A stretch of DNA of 64,000 nt from Micromonospora wenchangensis. Lineage in GTDB: Bacteria > Actinomycetota > Actinomycetes > Mycobacteriales > Micromonosporaceae. The position numbers and the translations under genes are program-made. The notes under the pieces are model-generated. The model worked only from the letters and a program-made list of their open reading frames with translations. It was not told the origin of the DNA and did no database searches. The stretch is taken from positions 1-64,000 of the forward strand of contig NZ_MZMV01000010.1 of the NCBI RefSeq assembly GCF_002210435.1, written 5' to 3'. Positions 8,640 to 17,042 of the stretch are shown here, in pieces. Position 1 is the stretch's first letter. The number at the start of each line of letters is the position of its first letter.

Positions 8640-8661
8640 GCGGGCGGCCCGGCCCGCCCGC
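8640..8661. terminator. Hairpin between convergent genes
   Basis: 8-bp perfect GC stem (GCGGGCGG / CCGCCCGC) with a 6-base loop, 4 bp after the hydrolase stop and 43 bp before the asparaginase 3' end. No T-run on either side, as is usual in high-GC actinobacteria. Confidence 0.45.
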
Positions 8662-8704
8662 ACGCCGTGACGGACCACCGACCGACCGGTGCCCGGCCGC
8701 CCCG

Positions 8705-9664
8705 TCACCAGACGGGGCGGACCGCGCCGACGGGGAGGCCCCCGCCCAGCAGGGGAAGTTCGGCGTACTCGGTCAGGACGGGGGCCTGCACGCCGAGCCG
8801 GCGCAGCCCGGAGACCAGCACCGGCATCCGGGCCCGGGTGGCCCCGTCGTCGATCTTGAGGGCGACCGCGCCGACGCCGGGCAGCGCGGCGGCGATCACG
8901 CCCTCCGCACCGATCTTCGCCAGCATCCCCGACACGCCCCGCATCAGCCGGGTGTCGTCCGCCCCGGTGCCGCCGACCAGTTCCGGGTACGCCCGCATCG
9001 CGTCCGCGACGGTGCGCTCCGGGCAGCCCGGCTCGGCGGTCACCAACCGCAGGAACGCCCGCGCCAGCCCGGTCAGCGAGACCGCCAGCACCGGCGCGCC
9101 GCAGCCGTCCACGCCGACCGCCGCCGCCCGCTCACCGGTGAACTCCTCGACGGTGGCGGTCAGTTGCCGCTGCAACGGGTGCTCCGGCCGCCAGTAGCCG
9201 TCCAGCGGCCAGCCGGCGGCCAGGCAGGTCAGCAGCATCCCGGCGTGCTTGCCGGAGCAGTTCATCGCCAGCCGGCTCGGGCCACCGCCGGCCCGGAGCA
9301 CGGCCTCCCGGGCGGCGTCGCCGAACGGCAGGTCGGGCGGGCAGTGCAGGGCGTCCGGGTCGAGGCCGGCGGAGCGCAGCAGCGCCGCCACCCGGGCCAG
9401 GTGGAACTCCTCACCGGCGTGGCTCGCCGCGACGAGCGCGACGTCCGCCGGGTCGGTCGCCGCCAGCCCGGCCCGGAGCATGCCGAGCGCCTGCAACGGC
9501 TTGCTGGCCGACCGGGGGAAGATCGGCGAGGTGCCGTCCCCGGTACCGGCCACCGGTGCGCCGGCGGCGTCGAGCACCACCACCGAACCCCGGTGCACAC
9601 CCTCCACGAACCCCGACCGGACCACCTCGGCGAGCGGCTCGCCACCCTCGTACGTCTTGGTCAC
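8705..9664 (-). CDS. Asparaginase (AnsA-like, thermolabile rhizobial type)
   Basis: 319-residue member of the 'L-asparaginase II' family typified by the Rhizobium etli enzyme, distinct from E. coli-type asparaginases and plant Ntn enzymes. Seen: EVVRSGFVEGVHRGSVVVLD at the N-terminus, PRSASKPLQALGML with the proposed catalytic Ser-Lys, NCSGKHAGML and GVDGCGAPV. Expected reaction is L-asparagine to L-aspartate plus ammonia in the cytosol. GTG 9664 gives the family-typical start (VTKTYEGGEPL). Confidence 0.88.
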   Translation of the reverse strand: MTKTYEGGEPLAEVVRSGFVEGVHRGSVVVLDAAGAPVAGTGDGTSPIFPRSASKPLQALGMLRAGLAATDPADVALVAASHAGEEFHLARVAALLRSAGLDPDALHCPPDLPFGDAAREAVLRAGGGPSRLAMNCSGKHAGMLLTCLAAGWPLDGYWRPEHPLQRQLTATVEEFTGERAAAVGVDGCGAPVLAVSLTGLARAFLRLVTAEPGCPERTVADAMRAYPELVGGTGADDTRLMRGVSGMLAKIGAEGVIAAALPGVGAVALKIDDGATRARMPVLVSGLRRLGVQAPVLTEYAELPLLGGGLPVGAVRPVW

Positions 9665-9814
9665 CCTGGGAAGGTACCGACGCGGGCGGGCACGGCCGGC
9701 ACCCGGGTGACCTGCGACGTCGGCCACGAGGGTATGGAGCGCCGGGCCGGGCGTGGCTTACCGACGCCGGGCCGTCCGACGGCGGGTGGACGGGCGGGCC
9801 ACCGGGCCGGCGGG

Positions 9815-10642
9815 CTACCGGCCGAGCAGCCGACGGGCCTCGGTCGTGGTCAGCGGCGGGCGCTGGGCGAGCTGCGCGAAGCCGACCGCGCGGGCGACGA
9901 GCTGCATGTTGGACTCCACCGGGCGGCCCTTGGCGTACGTCACGGTGTCCTCCATACCGACCCGGAGGTGACCGCCGGTGGACAGCGAAGCCAGCATCAC
10001 CGCGATGGTGCTGCGGCCGATGCCGGTGGCCGAGAAGGTGGTCCCCGCCGGCAGGTCACGCAGCATCTGCTGGGCGGCGACCAGGGTGGCCGTGGTGCCG
10101 GGCATCCCGCCCGGCACCCCCATCACGAAGTCGACGTGCACGTGCCCGCCGTGCGGCAGGCCGTACCGGTCGAGCAGGCGGGGCAGGGCGGCGAGTTGAC
10201 CGAGGTCGAAGATCTCGTACTCGGGGAGGATGCCGCGTTCCTGCATCCGGGTGTGCAGGTCGACGATGAACTCCCACCGGTTGAGGAAGACGTCGTCGCC
10301 GAAGTTGACAGTGCCCATGGTGCAGGAGGCCATGTCCGGGGCGGCGTCCAGCACGGCCAGCCGGTCGGCCTCCGGGTCGGTCACCGCGCCGCCGGAGGAG
10401 AGCTGCACGATCAGGTCGGTGCCCTCACGCAGCGCCGCCACCGTCTCCCGCAGCCGCCCCGGGTCGAGGGTGGGACGCGCCTCGTCGTCCCGGATATGGA
10501 CGTGGATCACGGAAGCGCCGAGCGCCTCGCACTCCTTGGCGGTGAGCAGCAACTCGTCGAGGGTCACCGGTAGCGCCGGCACCTCCGCCTTGGCCGACTC
10601 CGCGCCGGTCGGGGCAACCGTAATCAACGTCCCTGTCGTCAT
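9815..10642 (-). CDS. BKACE family enzyme (DUF849, beta-keto acid cleavage)
   Basis: 275-residue TIM-barrel protein of the beta-keto acid cleavage enzyme family (formerly DUF849; includes Kce of lysine fermentation). These Zn enzymes condense a beta-keto acid with acetyl-CoA and split it to a CoA ester and acetoacetate. Metal-ligand motif HVHIRD lies near residue 49, with a second His pair in GGHVHVDFVMG and LSSGGAV for substrate binding. No lysine-fermentation or carnitine genes are nearby, so the in vivo substrate is open. Start ATG 10642. Confidence 0.88.
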   Translation of the reverse strand: MTTGTLITVAPTGAESAKAEVPALPVTLDELLLTAKECEALGASVIHVHIRDDEARPTLDPGRLRETVAALREGTDLIVQLSSGGAVTDPEADRLAVLDAAPDMASCTMGTVNFGDDVFLNRWEFIVDLHTRMQERGILPEYEIFDLGQLAALPRLLDRYGLPHGGHVHVDFVMGVPGGMPGTTATLVAAQQMLRDLPAGTTFSATGIGRSTIAVMLASLSTGGHLRVGMEDTVTYAKGRPVESNMQLVARAVGFAQLAQRPPLTTTEARRLLGR

Positions 10643-10788
10643 GCCGGCGATGGTAGCCGCCCAGGCCGCCCGAGGTCGATGGCGCAGCCGGATCAGGACA
10701 GGAAGAACCACACGCTCGAAGCGGAATACGCGAAGAAATTCCCGTCCCACCGGCAGCGGAGGGGCATCCTTGCCGCCGACCGGGTCGG

Positions 10789-11901
10789 CTACTCCGGGTC
10801 GATCGCGGCGGCGGCGTCGCCCACCGACAGCCGGGCGTCGTCGGCGAGGTTGCGCTTGACCACGGCCAGCGCGACCTGACCCAGCTCGAAGTGGTGCACG
10901 GCGGTGCCGACGAAGCCGACCGTCCGGCCGTCCAGGGTGACCGGGGTGCCCGCCGCCGGAAGCTGGTCGGTGGTCACCCCGTCCAGGTGCAGCAGGACGA
11001 GCCGACGCGGCGGCTTGCCCAGGTTGTGCACCCGGGCGACCGTCTCCTGACCCCGGTAGCAGCCCTTGTCCAGGTGCACCGCCGGGGCGATCAGACCCAC
11101 CTCGGCGGGGATGGTCCGGTGGTCGGTGTCCACCCCGACCCGGGGCCGTCGGGCGGCCACCCGCACCGCCTCGTACGCCCACAGCCCGGCCGCCGGCACC
11201 CCGGCGGCACGCAGCTCCGCGACGGTCCCGTCCAGGGCGGGCCGGGGCACCAGCAGGTCCACCCCGAGCGGGACCCGGCGGGCCCACCCGCCAGCGGTCA
11301 GCGGCTGCACGTCGTACCGGACGGTGGGGCGCGGGGGCAGCTCGCCGGAGCGGAACTTCGGGCCCGGCACCGCGAGCACCTCGGGTGCGGCCAGCCCGGT
11401 CACGCCGAGCGTGGCGACGGCGTCGGTGGCCTGCGGCCCGACCAGCGACAGCAGCGCGTGGTCGGCGGTGGCGTCGCGCGGCTCGACCTGACTGAAGAAC
11501 CGCATCTTCTCCAGGTACGTCAGCAGGCCGGCGGTCGTCCCCGGCTCGGTGTCCAGCCAGGTGGTCGTGCCGTCCTCGGTGACCATGGCGTGCTGCTCGA
11601 CGTGCCCGTGCGGGCTGAGCACCAGCAGCTCGGTGCCCTGCCAGGGGCCGAGCGCGGCGAGGTGCTGGCTGGTCAGGGTGTGCAGCCAACCGATCCGTTC
11701 CGGGCCGGAGACGGCGACGACCCCCCGGTGCGAGCGGTCCACCAGACCGACCCCGGTGGCGAGGGTGCGCTGTTCGCGCAGCGGGTCGCCGTAGTGCGCG
11801 GCGACGCCCCGCACCCCGGCCGCCCGGTGCTCGGCGTCCGGCTGGTCCCGGCTGGCCTCGTCGATCGCCTCGACGGCGACCGCTCCCCCGATGTCGATCA
11901 T
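10789..11901 (-). CDS. ygfZ: YgfZ/GcvT-like folate-binding protein
   Basis: 370-residue protein of the aminomethyltransferase-related YgfZ/IBA57 family, which uses folate to support repair or assembly of Fe-S clusters. The family signature K-G-C-Y-x-G-Q-E is present (LDKGCYRGQE, Lys279, Cys281). The start ATG 11901 overlaps the stop of the Fur-type gene by ATGA, so the two are translationally coupled. It faces pabC and the nitrobindin gene, a neighbourhood also kept around Rv0811c-Rv0813c of M. tuberculosis. Confidence 0.9.
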   Translation of the reverse strand: MIDIGGAVAVEAIDEASRDQPDAEHRAAGVRGVAAHYGDPLREQRTLATGVGLVDRSHRGVVAVSGPERIGWLHTLTSQHLAALGPWQGTELLVLSPHGHVEQHAMVTEDGTTTWLDTEPGTTAGLLTYLEKMRFFSQVEPRDATADHALLSLVGPQATDAVATLGVTGLAAPEVLAVPGPKFRSGELPPRPTVRYDVQPLTAGGWARRVPLGVDLLVPRPALDGTVAELRAAGVPAAGLWAYEAVRVAARRPRVGVDTDHRTIPAEVGLIAPAVHLDKGCYRGQETVARVHNLGKPPRRLVLLHLDGVTTDQLPAAGTPVTLDGRTVGFVGTAVHHFELGQVALAVVKRNLADDARLSVGDAAAAIDPE

Positions 11902-12326
11902 GTCGGTTCCCCGTCCTCGCAGTTGTCGCAGACGCCGAAGAGCGCCACGTGCCCGATGTCCACCCGGAAGCCCCGCCCGGTGGCGAGCTGGTCGGCCAGC
12001 GGACGCATCAGCTCCGGGTCGATCTCGTCGACCGCGCCGCACTCCCGGCAGACCAGGTGGATGTGCTGGTGCTCACCCGCCGCGTGGTAGGTCGGCGAGC
12101 CGTGCGACAGGTGGGTGTGGGTCACCAGGCCGAGCCGTTCCAGCAGCTCCAGCGTCCGGTAGATGGTGGTGATGTTGACCCCGGCGGCCACCTCACGGAC
12201 CGCGGTGTGCACCTGCTCCGGTGTGGCGTGCCCCAGGTCGAGCACGGCTTGGAGGACCAGTTGCCGCTGCGCCGTCAGCCGCAACCCGCGGGAGCGGAGC
12301 ATTTCCGCCAGCGAGGATTCGGACAC
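11898..12326 (-). CDS. Fur-family metalloregulator, Nur-like
   Basis: 142-residue Fur-family repressor. Winged helix at 5-80, His-rich metal site HAAGEHQHIH (81-90), and two structural CxxC pairs (Cys93/96, Cys133/136). The sequence pattern, especially RLTAQRQLVLQAV, NITTIYRTLELLERLGLV and HVALFGVCDNC, looks closest to Streptomyces Nur (nickel) among Fur proteins I know, rather than FurA or Zur; this is from memory, so the metal is tentative. GTG 12326. Coupled to ygfZ by ATGA; divergent from pabC with 67 bp between. Confidence 0.85.
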   Translation of the reverse strand: MSESSLAEMLRSRGLRLTAQRQLVLQAVLDLGHATPEQVHTAVREVAAGVNITTIYRTLELLERLGLVTHTHLSHGSPTYHAAGEHQHIHLVCRECGAVDEIDPELMRPLADQLATGRGFRVDIGHVALFGVCDNCEDGEPT

Positions 12327-12393
12327 CGTCCGATCATAGTTCGGCCGTCGGCCCGCGCCCGGCCACGTCGCGCCGCCGCTAGGCTCGGCGGTC

Positions 12394-13236
12394 GTGGTGG
12401 CATCGAGGATCGCCGTGCTCGGCCGGGGCGTCGTCCCCGCGACGAAGGCGGTGCTGCGCGGGGACGACCTGGGAACGCTGCGCGGCGACGGGCTGTTCGA
12501 GACCATGCACCTGCGCGGCGGACGCCCCTGGCTGCGGACCGAACACCTGGCCCGGCTGCGCGCCGGAGCCGCCGCCCTGGAACTCCCGCTGCCGCCCGAC
12601 GCGGTCCTGGTGGACCTGCTGGACGCCCTCGTCGACGGCTGGCCCGGCGGGGTCGAGGGCGCGTTGCGCCTGGTCTGCACCCGGGGGCCGGAGGGTGGCG
12701 GGCTGCCCACCGTCTACGCCACCCTGGCCGAGGTGCCGGCCGCCACCAAGCGGCTGCGCCACGCCGGGGTCACCGTCGCCACCCTGCCCCTCGGGGTGCC
12801 GGCCACGGCCCGCCCCGAACTGTCCTGGCTGCCGACGGGCATCAAGTCCATCTCGTACGCGACCAGCAACGCCGCCCGCCGCTGGGCCGCCCGCAGCGGC
12901 GTGGACGACGTGCTCTGGGTCTCGACCGACGGCTACGTGCTGGAGGCTCCCGGCGCGAACGTCGTCTGGCTGGACGGCGACACCCTGTGCACCGTCCCGG
13001 CCGCGCGCACCGGCATCCTGCCCGGCACCACCTGCGGCTGGCTGCTCGACCACGCCACCGAGCTGGGCCTGACCCCGGCCGAGCGGATGGTCACCCCGGC
13101 CGGGCTGCACGCCGCCGCCGGGATCTGGCTGACCTCGTCGGTACGCGGCCTGGTCGAGGTCAGGACCCTCGACGGCACGCCCCGCCCGGCCGCCCCGGAC
13201 ACCCCCCGCCTCCGGGGGCTGCTCGGGTTCCCGTGA
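12394..13236 (+). CDS. pabC: Aminotransferase class IV / aminodeoxychorismate lyase
   Basis: 280-residue PLP enzyme of fold type IV. The Schiff-base lysine is Lys151 in PTGIKSISYATSN and the cofactor glutamate is Glu184 in VLEAPGANVVW. Size and context (next to the folate-dependent YgfZ, as in mycobacteria) suggest 4-amino-4-deoxychorismate lyase giving p-aminobenzoate and pyruvate for folate synthesis. A branched-chain or D-amino acid aminotransferase role is not excluded. Start GTG 12394, or GTG 12397. Confidence 0.78.
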   Translation: MVASRIAVLGRGVVPATKAVLRGDDLGTLRGDGLFETMHLRGGRPWLRTEHLARLRAGAAALELPLPPDAVLVDLLDALVDGWPGGVEGALRLVCTRGPEGGGLPTVYATLAEVPAATKRLRHAGVTVATLPLGVPATARPELSWLPTGIKSISYATSNAARRWAARSGVDDVLWVSTDGYVLEAPGANVVWLDGDTLCTVPAARTGILPGTTCGWLLDHATELGLTPAERMVTPAGLHAAAGIWLTSSVRGLVEVRTLDGTPRPAAPDTPRLRGLLGFP

Positions 13237-13248
13237 GGGGTGGCTGTG

Positions 13249-13296
13249 GGGCCGATGTTGCGGTATCCCCGCTCACGGACACCGCGACATCGGCCC
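13249..13296. repeat. Palindromic element A, copy 1
   Basis: A 16-bp stem (13249-13264 with 13281-13296, one G-T pair) with a further short stem inside; the left arm reads GGGCCGATGTTGCGGT then ATC. Lies between the convergent pabC and nitrobindin genes, so it can serve as a bidirectional terminator. Its core recurs at 23219-23262. Confidence 0.7.
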
Positions 13297-13326
13297 ACCC
13301 TAATCGATCAGTTCCCGCCCGACGGG

Positions 13327-13917
13327 TCAGCCGGCGACCCGGATCAGCCGGGCGGACAGGTGCGGGGAGAGGCTGTGGCCCATGCCCGCCATCTCCTGGG
13401 CATAGAGCAGCGCCCCCTCCACGATGCCGAAGAGCCGGGCGCCCGCCGTCACCTCCTTGGCGGTGGCCGTACGCACCACCGCGTCGGTGGCGAACTCGAT
13501 CTGCGTGCCGGTGCGCCGGCCGATGTGCAGCTCCATGATCCCGGTCGGCGAGGTCATCAGCGCCTCCAGCTCGTCGGTGACCCGCTCACCGTCCAGCACC
13601 GGACGCCACCAGCCCACCTCACGCCCCGCCGGACGGACCGGACGGCTCTCCTCGTCGAGCAGCCAGGCCCGGGACTCGTAGAACAGGAACGGCCGGCCGT
13701 CGTGGCTGATCCGGATCTCCTGGGCGTAGTCGAAGTCCTCGATGGTGGGGAAACCGCCCCGCCCCCGCCCCCGCCACACCCCGACGTACGGCAGCAGCCC
13801 GTCCAGCGACGGGTGCAGCTTCGGACCGACCCGTAGGTCGTGGCTCTCCTGGTACGGGTACTCCTCGACCGGCGGCGCGTTCAACCACGGCGGCTGAAGG
13901 GGATTCTCGTCGCTCAC
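13327..13917 (-). CDS. Nitrobindin-family heme-binding beta-barrel protein
   Basis: 196-residue member of the FABP-like/THAP4 nitrobindin family (formerly DUF1794), orthologue in position of Rv0813c. The barrel signature G-x-W-x-G-x-G is at 46-52 (GVWRGRG), and His186 in SPHLSAR is the likely ferric-heme ligand by analogy. Family members bind NO and isomerise peroxynitrite to nitrate. GTG 13917 is the start; its GTGAGC falls on the edge of a 59-bp tandem repeat. Confidence 0.88.
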   Translation of the reverse strand: MSDENPLQPPWLNAPPVEEYPYQESHDLRVGPKLHPSLDGLLPYVGVWRGRGRGGFPTIEDFDYAQEIRISHDGRPFLFYESRAWLLDEESRPVRPAGREVGWWRPVLDGERVTDELEALMTSPTGIMELHIGRRTGTQIEFATDAVVRTATAKEVTAGARLFGIVEGALLYAQEMAGMGHSLSPHLSARLIRVAG

Positions 13918-14037
13918 CGGATCACCTTCGTTCGCGACTGCGGGGCTCGCAACCCCGGCTCACTCCTCGCGCTCACCAGGCCACCTTCGTTCGCGACTGC
14001 GGGGCTCGCAAACCCGGCTCACTCCTCGCGCTCACCA
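13912..14037. repeat. 59-bp tandem direct repeat (two copies plus edge heptamer)
   Basis: Copies at 13923-13978 and 13982-14037 match at 55 of 56 positions. The heptamer GCTCACC recurs at 13912, 13971 and 14030, exactly 59 bp apart. On the minus strand it reads GGTGAGC: the last copy supplies the TGA stop of the 34-residue membrane protein and the first supplies the GTG start of the nitrobindin gene. Confidence 0.9.
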
Positions 14038-14136
14038 TTTACCTCTCGACAGGCGTACGGCCAGGTAGACCAGGCCACCGGCGAGCGCGCCCAGGCCTGC
14101 GACCAGCAGGCTGACGAACCCGATCTCGGTAACCAT
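14032..14136 (-). CDS. 34-residue single-pass membrane protein
   Basis: Very short gene: MVTEIGFVSLLVAGLGALAG followed by GLVYLAVRLSRGKW. One transmembrane helix (about 6-28) with a positive C-terminal tail, so the N-terminus is probably outside. ATG 14136, 14139 and 14145 are all in frame. It reads toward nitrobindin; its stop codon lies inside the 59-bp repeat. No family recognised, but codon use fits real coding. Confidence 0.6.
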   Translation of the reverse strand: MVTEIGFVSLLVAGLGALAGGLVYLAVRLSRGKW

Positions 14137-14160
14137 CATGGTCATCCTATGCTGGGCTCC

Positions 14161-14523
14161 ATGGGCCGCACTCTCGTCGTCAAGGCCACCGCCGGAGCGG
14201 ACGCCCCGGAGCGGTGCGCGCAGGCGTTCACGGTGGCCGCCACGGCCGCCGCCGCCGGGGTGACCGTGTCGCTCTGGCTGACCGGCGAGTCCACCTGGTT
14301 CGCCGTACCCGGTCGGGCCGGGCAGTTCACCCTGCCGCACTCGGCACCGCTCGACGACCTGCTGGACGTCATCCTCGCCACCGGTCAGGTCACCGCCTGC
14401 ACGCAGTGCGCCGCCCGCCGGGACATCGGCCCGGACGACGTGCTGCCCGGCGTCCGGATCGCCGGCGCGGCGGTCTTCGTCGAGGAGGCGATGGCCGAGG
14501 GCGCGCAGGCGCTGGTCTACTGA
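14161..14523 (+). CDS. DsrE/DsrF-like sulfur-relay family protein
   Basis: 120-residue protein with the DsrE fold: beta strand TLVVKATAG, helix with ERCAQAFTVAATAAAAG, then VSLWLTGESTWFAV. Two cysteines (Cys80, Cys83, ACTQCAARR) sit where DsrE/TusD proteins carry the persulfide-accepting Cys. Likely involved in small-molecule sulfur handling, consistent with sulfurtransferase genes about 11 kb away, but no direct partner is adjacent. Divergent from the 34-residue gene, 24 bp apart. Confidence 0.78.
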   Translation: MGRTLVVKATAGADAPERCAQAFTVAATAAAAGVTVSLWLTGESTWFAVPGRAGQFTLPHSAPLDDLLDVILATGQVTACTQCAARRDIGPDDVLPGVRIAGAAVFVEEAMAEGAQALVY

Positions 14524-14571
14524 CCCGACCGCACCGGCCCCCACCGGGCGGTGCCGATAATGCCCCTGTCT

Positions 14572-14588
14572 GTAGGCATTTTGCCTAC
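14572..14588. promoter_or_regulatory. Perfect dyad GTAGGCA-N3-TGCCTAC (putative operator)
   Basis: 17-bp perfect inverted repeat with a TTT centre, 9 bp before the SCP2 start codon. It would cover the promoter or 5' end of the SCP2-debranching enzyme operon. The sequence does not match an operator I recognise (not PHO, CIRCE, Fur or DtxR). Confidence 0.5.
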
Positions 14589-14597
14589 CATGCGGAG

Positions 14598-14975
14598 GTG
14601 AGTCGGGCGACGGACGAGTTCTTCGCGGCACTGCCGGCACGTGCCCCGGCGGTGCTGCGTGCCCCGGTCACCGGAACGCTCCAGATCGACCTGGTCGACG
14701 ACGACCACACCGACCACTGGCTGGTGCGGATCAGCCCCGGCCGGGCGGTGGTGGAACGGGCCGGCGGGCCGGCGGACGCGGTCTGGAGCAGCAGCGCGGA
14801 CCTCTTCGAACGGCTGGTCACCGGACGCGCCCAGGGCGTCTCGGCGGTGCTACGCAACGAGTCCACGTTCAGCGGCAACGTGATGCTGTTCCTGGTGTTC
14901 CGGCAGTTCTTCCCCGCCCCGCCCGGGGTGCGCGACCCCCGGGAGACCGCCCGTGAGCAGACCGGGCGGGCGTGA
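14598..14975 (+). CDS. SCP2 sterol-binding-domain protein
   Basis: 125-residue protein matching the SCP-2 lipid-binding fold: LQIDLVDDDHTDHWLVRISP, then PADAVWSSSADLFERLVTGR and the terminal helix region STFSGNVMLFLVFRQFF. Likely binds a hydrophobic ligand; ligand unknown. GTG 14598 is the only plausible start, though the GGAGG motif runs straight into it, which is unusually close. The stop overlaps the start of the debranching enzyme, so the pair is coupled. Confidence 0.78.
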   Translation: MSRATDEFFAALPARAPAVLRAPVTGTLQIDLVDDDHTDHWLVRISPGRAVVERAGGPADAVWSSSADLFERLVTGRAQGVSAVLRNESTFSGNVMLFLVFRQFFPAPPGVRDPRETAREQTGRA

Positions 14976-17029
14976 TGCAGCAGCGGGTCAGCATCCTCGA
15001 CGGCAACACGTTCCTGGTCTGCGACGGCCGCGGGGACGTCGAACCGTCGTTCGACTTCCCGACCGGGCTGTTCTCGTTCGACACCCGGTTCCTGTCCACC
15101 TGGCTGCTCACCCTCGACGGCGAGCGGCTGCACGCCCTGTCGGTCGACGACGCGCACTCCTACCAGACCCGGTTCTTCCTCGTCCCTGGCGAACCGACGC
15201 ACTACCTCGACGCCAAGGTGTCGATGATCCGTACCCGGTCGATCGGCGGGAACTTCACCGAGGAACTCACCGTGCTCAACCACTCCGGCCGGGAGACGCG
15301 CTTCGACCTGCGGCTGGAGATGGGCTCCGACTTCGCCGACCTGTTCGAGATCAAGCACCAGCGGCCGAAGAAGGGCCGCACCAGCGCGGTCGCCGGGGAC
15401 AACGCGCTGCGGCTGACCTACCGGCGGGAGGCGTTCCACCGCGAGGCGACGATCACCAGCAGCGCCGACGCCCGCGTCGACCAGGCCGGGATGACCTGGT
15501 CGATCACCGTCGCCCCGCACTGCGAGTGGAGCACCCGGCTGACCGTGACGCCGATCATCCACGGCGCGCGGGGCGAGGACGTCCGGGCGATCACCGCGCT
15601 CGGGGCGGCACGCGGGCCGTCGGTCATCCGCGACGAGCAGGCTGACCTGGTCGCCCGCGCCCCGCAGCTGGGCTGCGACTGCGAGCCGCTCGCCGGGGCG
15701 TACCGGCAGAGCCTGCACGACCTGGCCGCGCTCCGGTACGAGTCGATCACGTTGGGCGTACGGCTGCTCGCCGCCGGTCTGCCCTGGTTCATGACCCTGT
15801 TCGGGCGGGACAGCATGCTCACCTCGTTGCAGGTGCTGCCGTTTCTGCCGGAGCTGGTGCCGCCGACGATCCTGATGCTGGCCGGGCTCCAGGGTCACCG
15901 GCTCGACGACTTCCGCGACGAGGAACCCGGCAAGATCCTGCACGAGCTGCGGTACGGAGAGACCGCCGGCTTCGAGGAGCAGCCGCACTCCCCCTACTAC
16001 GGTGCCGCCGACTCGACCCCGCTGTTCCTCATCCTGCTCGACGAGTACGAGCGGTGGACCGGGGACGCGGCGCTGGTCAAACGGCTGGAGTTCGCCGCCC
16101 GCGCCGCGCTGCACTGGATCGACAGCTACGGCGACCTGCTCGGCACCGGCTACGTCTGGTACCGCAGCCGCAACCCGGAGACCGGCCTGGAGAACCAGTG
16201 CTGGAAGGACTCGTGGGACGCCATCTCCTACGCCGACGGCCGGCTGCCCGGCTTCCCCCGGGCCACCTGCGAGATCCAGGGGTACGCCTACGACGCCAAG
16301 CGGCGCGGTGCCCGGATGGCCAGGCTGTTCTGGAACGACCCCGAGTACGCCGACCGGCTGGAACGGGAGGCGGCGGCGCTCAAGGAACGCTTCAACCGGG
16401 ACTTCTGGATTCCGGAGAAGGAGTACTTCGCCGTCGCCCTGGACCCGGACGGCCGGCACGTCGACTCGCTCACCTCCAACATCGGCCACCTGCTGTGGAG
16501 CGGCATCGTCGACGAACCCCGGGCGGCCCGGATCGCCGAACACCTGCTCGGTCCCCGGCTCTTCTCCGGCTGGGGGGTACGCACCCTGGCCACCGACGAG
16601 GGCCGCTACAACCCGATCGGCTACCACGTCGGCACGGTGTGGCCGTTCGACAACGCGTTCATCGCCTGGGGCCTGAGCCGGTACGGCTTCCGGGACGAGG
16701 CCGGGCGGATCTGCGAGGCGATGCTCGACGCCTCCCGGTTCTTCGACGGACGGCTACCGGAGGCGTTCGCCGGCTACGAACGCACCCTCACCGACTACCC
16801 GGTGCAGTATCCGACGGCGTGCAGCCCGCAGGCATGGTCGGCGGGCACCCCGCTGCTGCTGTTGCGGGTGATCCTCGGCCTGGAACCGCAGGGTGAGCAC
16901 CTGATCATCGATCCGCTGGTGCCGGAGGGGATGGGCCGGGTCGAGCTGCTGGACATCCCGGGCCGGTGGGGCCGGGTCGACGCCCTGGGCCGCAGCCGTA
17001 CCCCGCGCGAGCACGGACCCCGGCACTGA
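14972..17029 (+). CDS. Amylo-alpha-1,6-glucosidase / glycogen-debranching-type glycosidase
   Basis: 685-residue enzyme: a glycogen-debranching N-terminal beta domain (about 1-220; DGNTFLVCDGRGDVEPSFDF and FSFDTRFLSTW) and a GH15/GH133-like (alpha/alpha)6 barrel (about 250-670). Motifs in the barrel include WFMTLFGRDSMLTSLQ, RYGETAGFEEQPHSPYYGAAD and CWKDSWDAISYADG with candidate acidic catalytic residues, and GYHVGTVWPFDNAF. The role is hydrolysis of alpha-1,6 or trehalose-like linkages in storage glucans. Start GTG 14972 (GTGA overlap with SCP2) or ATG 14975. Confidence 0.87.
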   Translation: MMQQRVSILDGNTFLVCDGRGDVEPSFDFPTGLFSFDTRFLSTWLLTLDGERLHALSVDDAHSYQTRFFLVPGEPTHYLDAKVSMIRTRSIGGNFTEELTVLNHSGRETRFDLRLEMGSDFADLFEIKHQRPKKGRTSAVAGDNALRLTYRREAFHREATITSSADARVDQAGMTWSITVAPHCEWSTRLTVTPIIHGARGEDVRAITALGAARGPSVIRDEQADLVARAPQLGCDCEPLAGAYRQSLHDLAALRYESITLGVRLLAAGLPWFMTLFGRDSMLTSLQVLPFLPELVPPTILMLAGLQGHRLDDFRDEEPGKILHELRYGETAGFEEQPHSPYYGAADSTPLFLILLDEYERWTGDAALVKRLEFAARAALHWIDSYGDLLGTGYVWYRSRNPETGLENQCWKDSWDAISYADGRLPGFPRATCEIQGYAYDAKRRGARMARLFWNDPEYADRLEREAAALKERFNRDFWIPEKEYFAVALDPDGRHVDSLTSNIGHLLWSGIVDEPRAARIAEHLLGPRLFSGWGVRTLATDEGRYNPIGYHVGTVWPFDNAFIAWGLSRYGFRDEAGRICEAMLDASRFFDGRLPEAFAGYERTLTDYPVQYPTACSPQAWSAGTPLLLLRVILGLEPQGEHLIIDPLVPEGMGRVELLDIPGRWGRVDALGRSRTPREHGPRH

Positions 17030-17042
17030 CCGGGCGGGCGGG

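Noticed and set aside
12327..12393. Fur-type operator in the fur-pabC gap
   Set aside because: Only scattered AT-rich bases; no clear inverted repeat of Fur, Zur or Nur type could be read.
13912..14037. CRISPR-like repeat
   Set aside because: Units are directly adjacent with no unique spacers and no cas genes; it is a plain tandem repeat.
14585..16627. 680-residue frame antisense to the debranching enzyme
   Set aside because: Antisense shadow; amino-acid composition is not protein-like.
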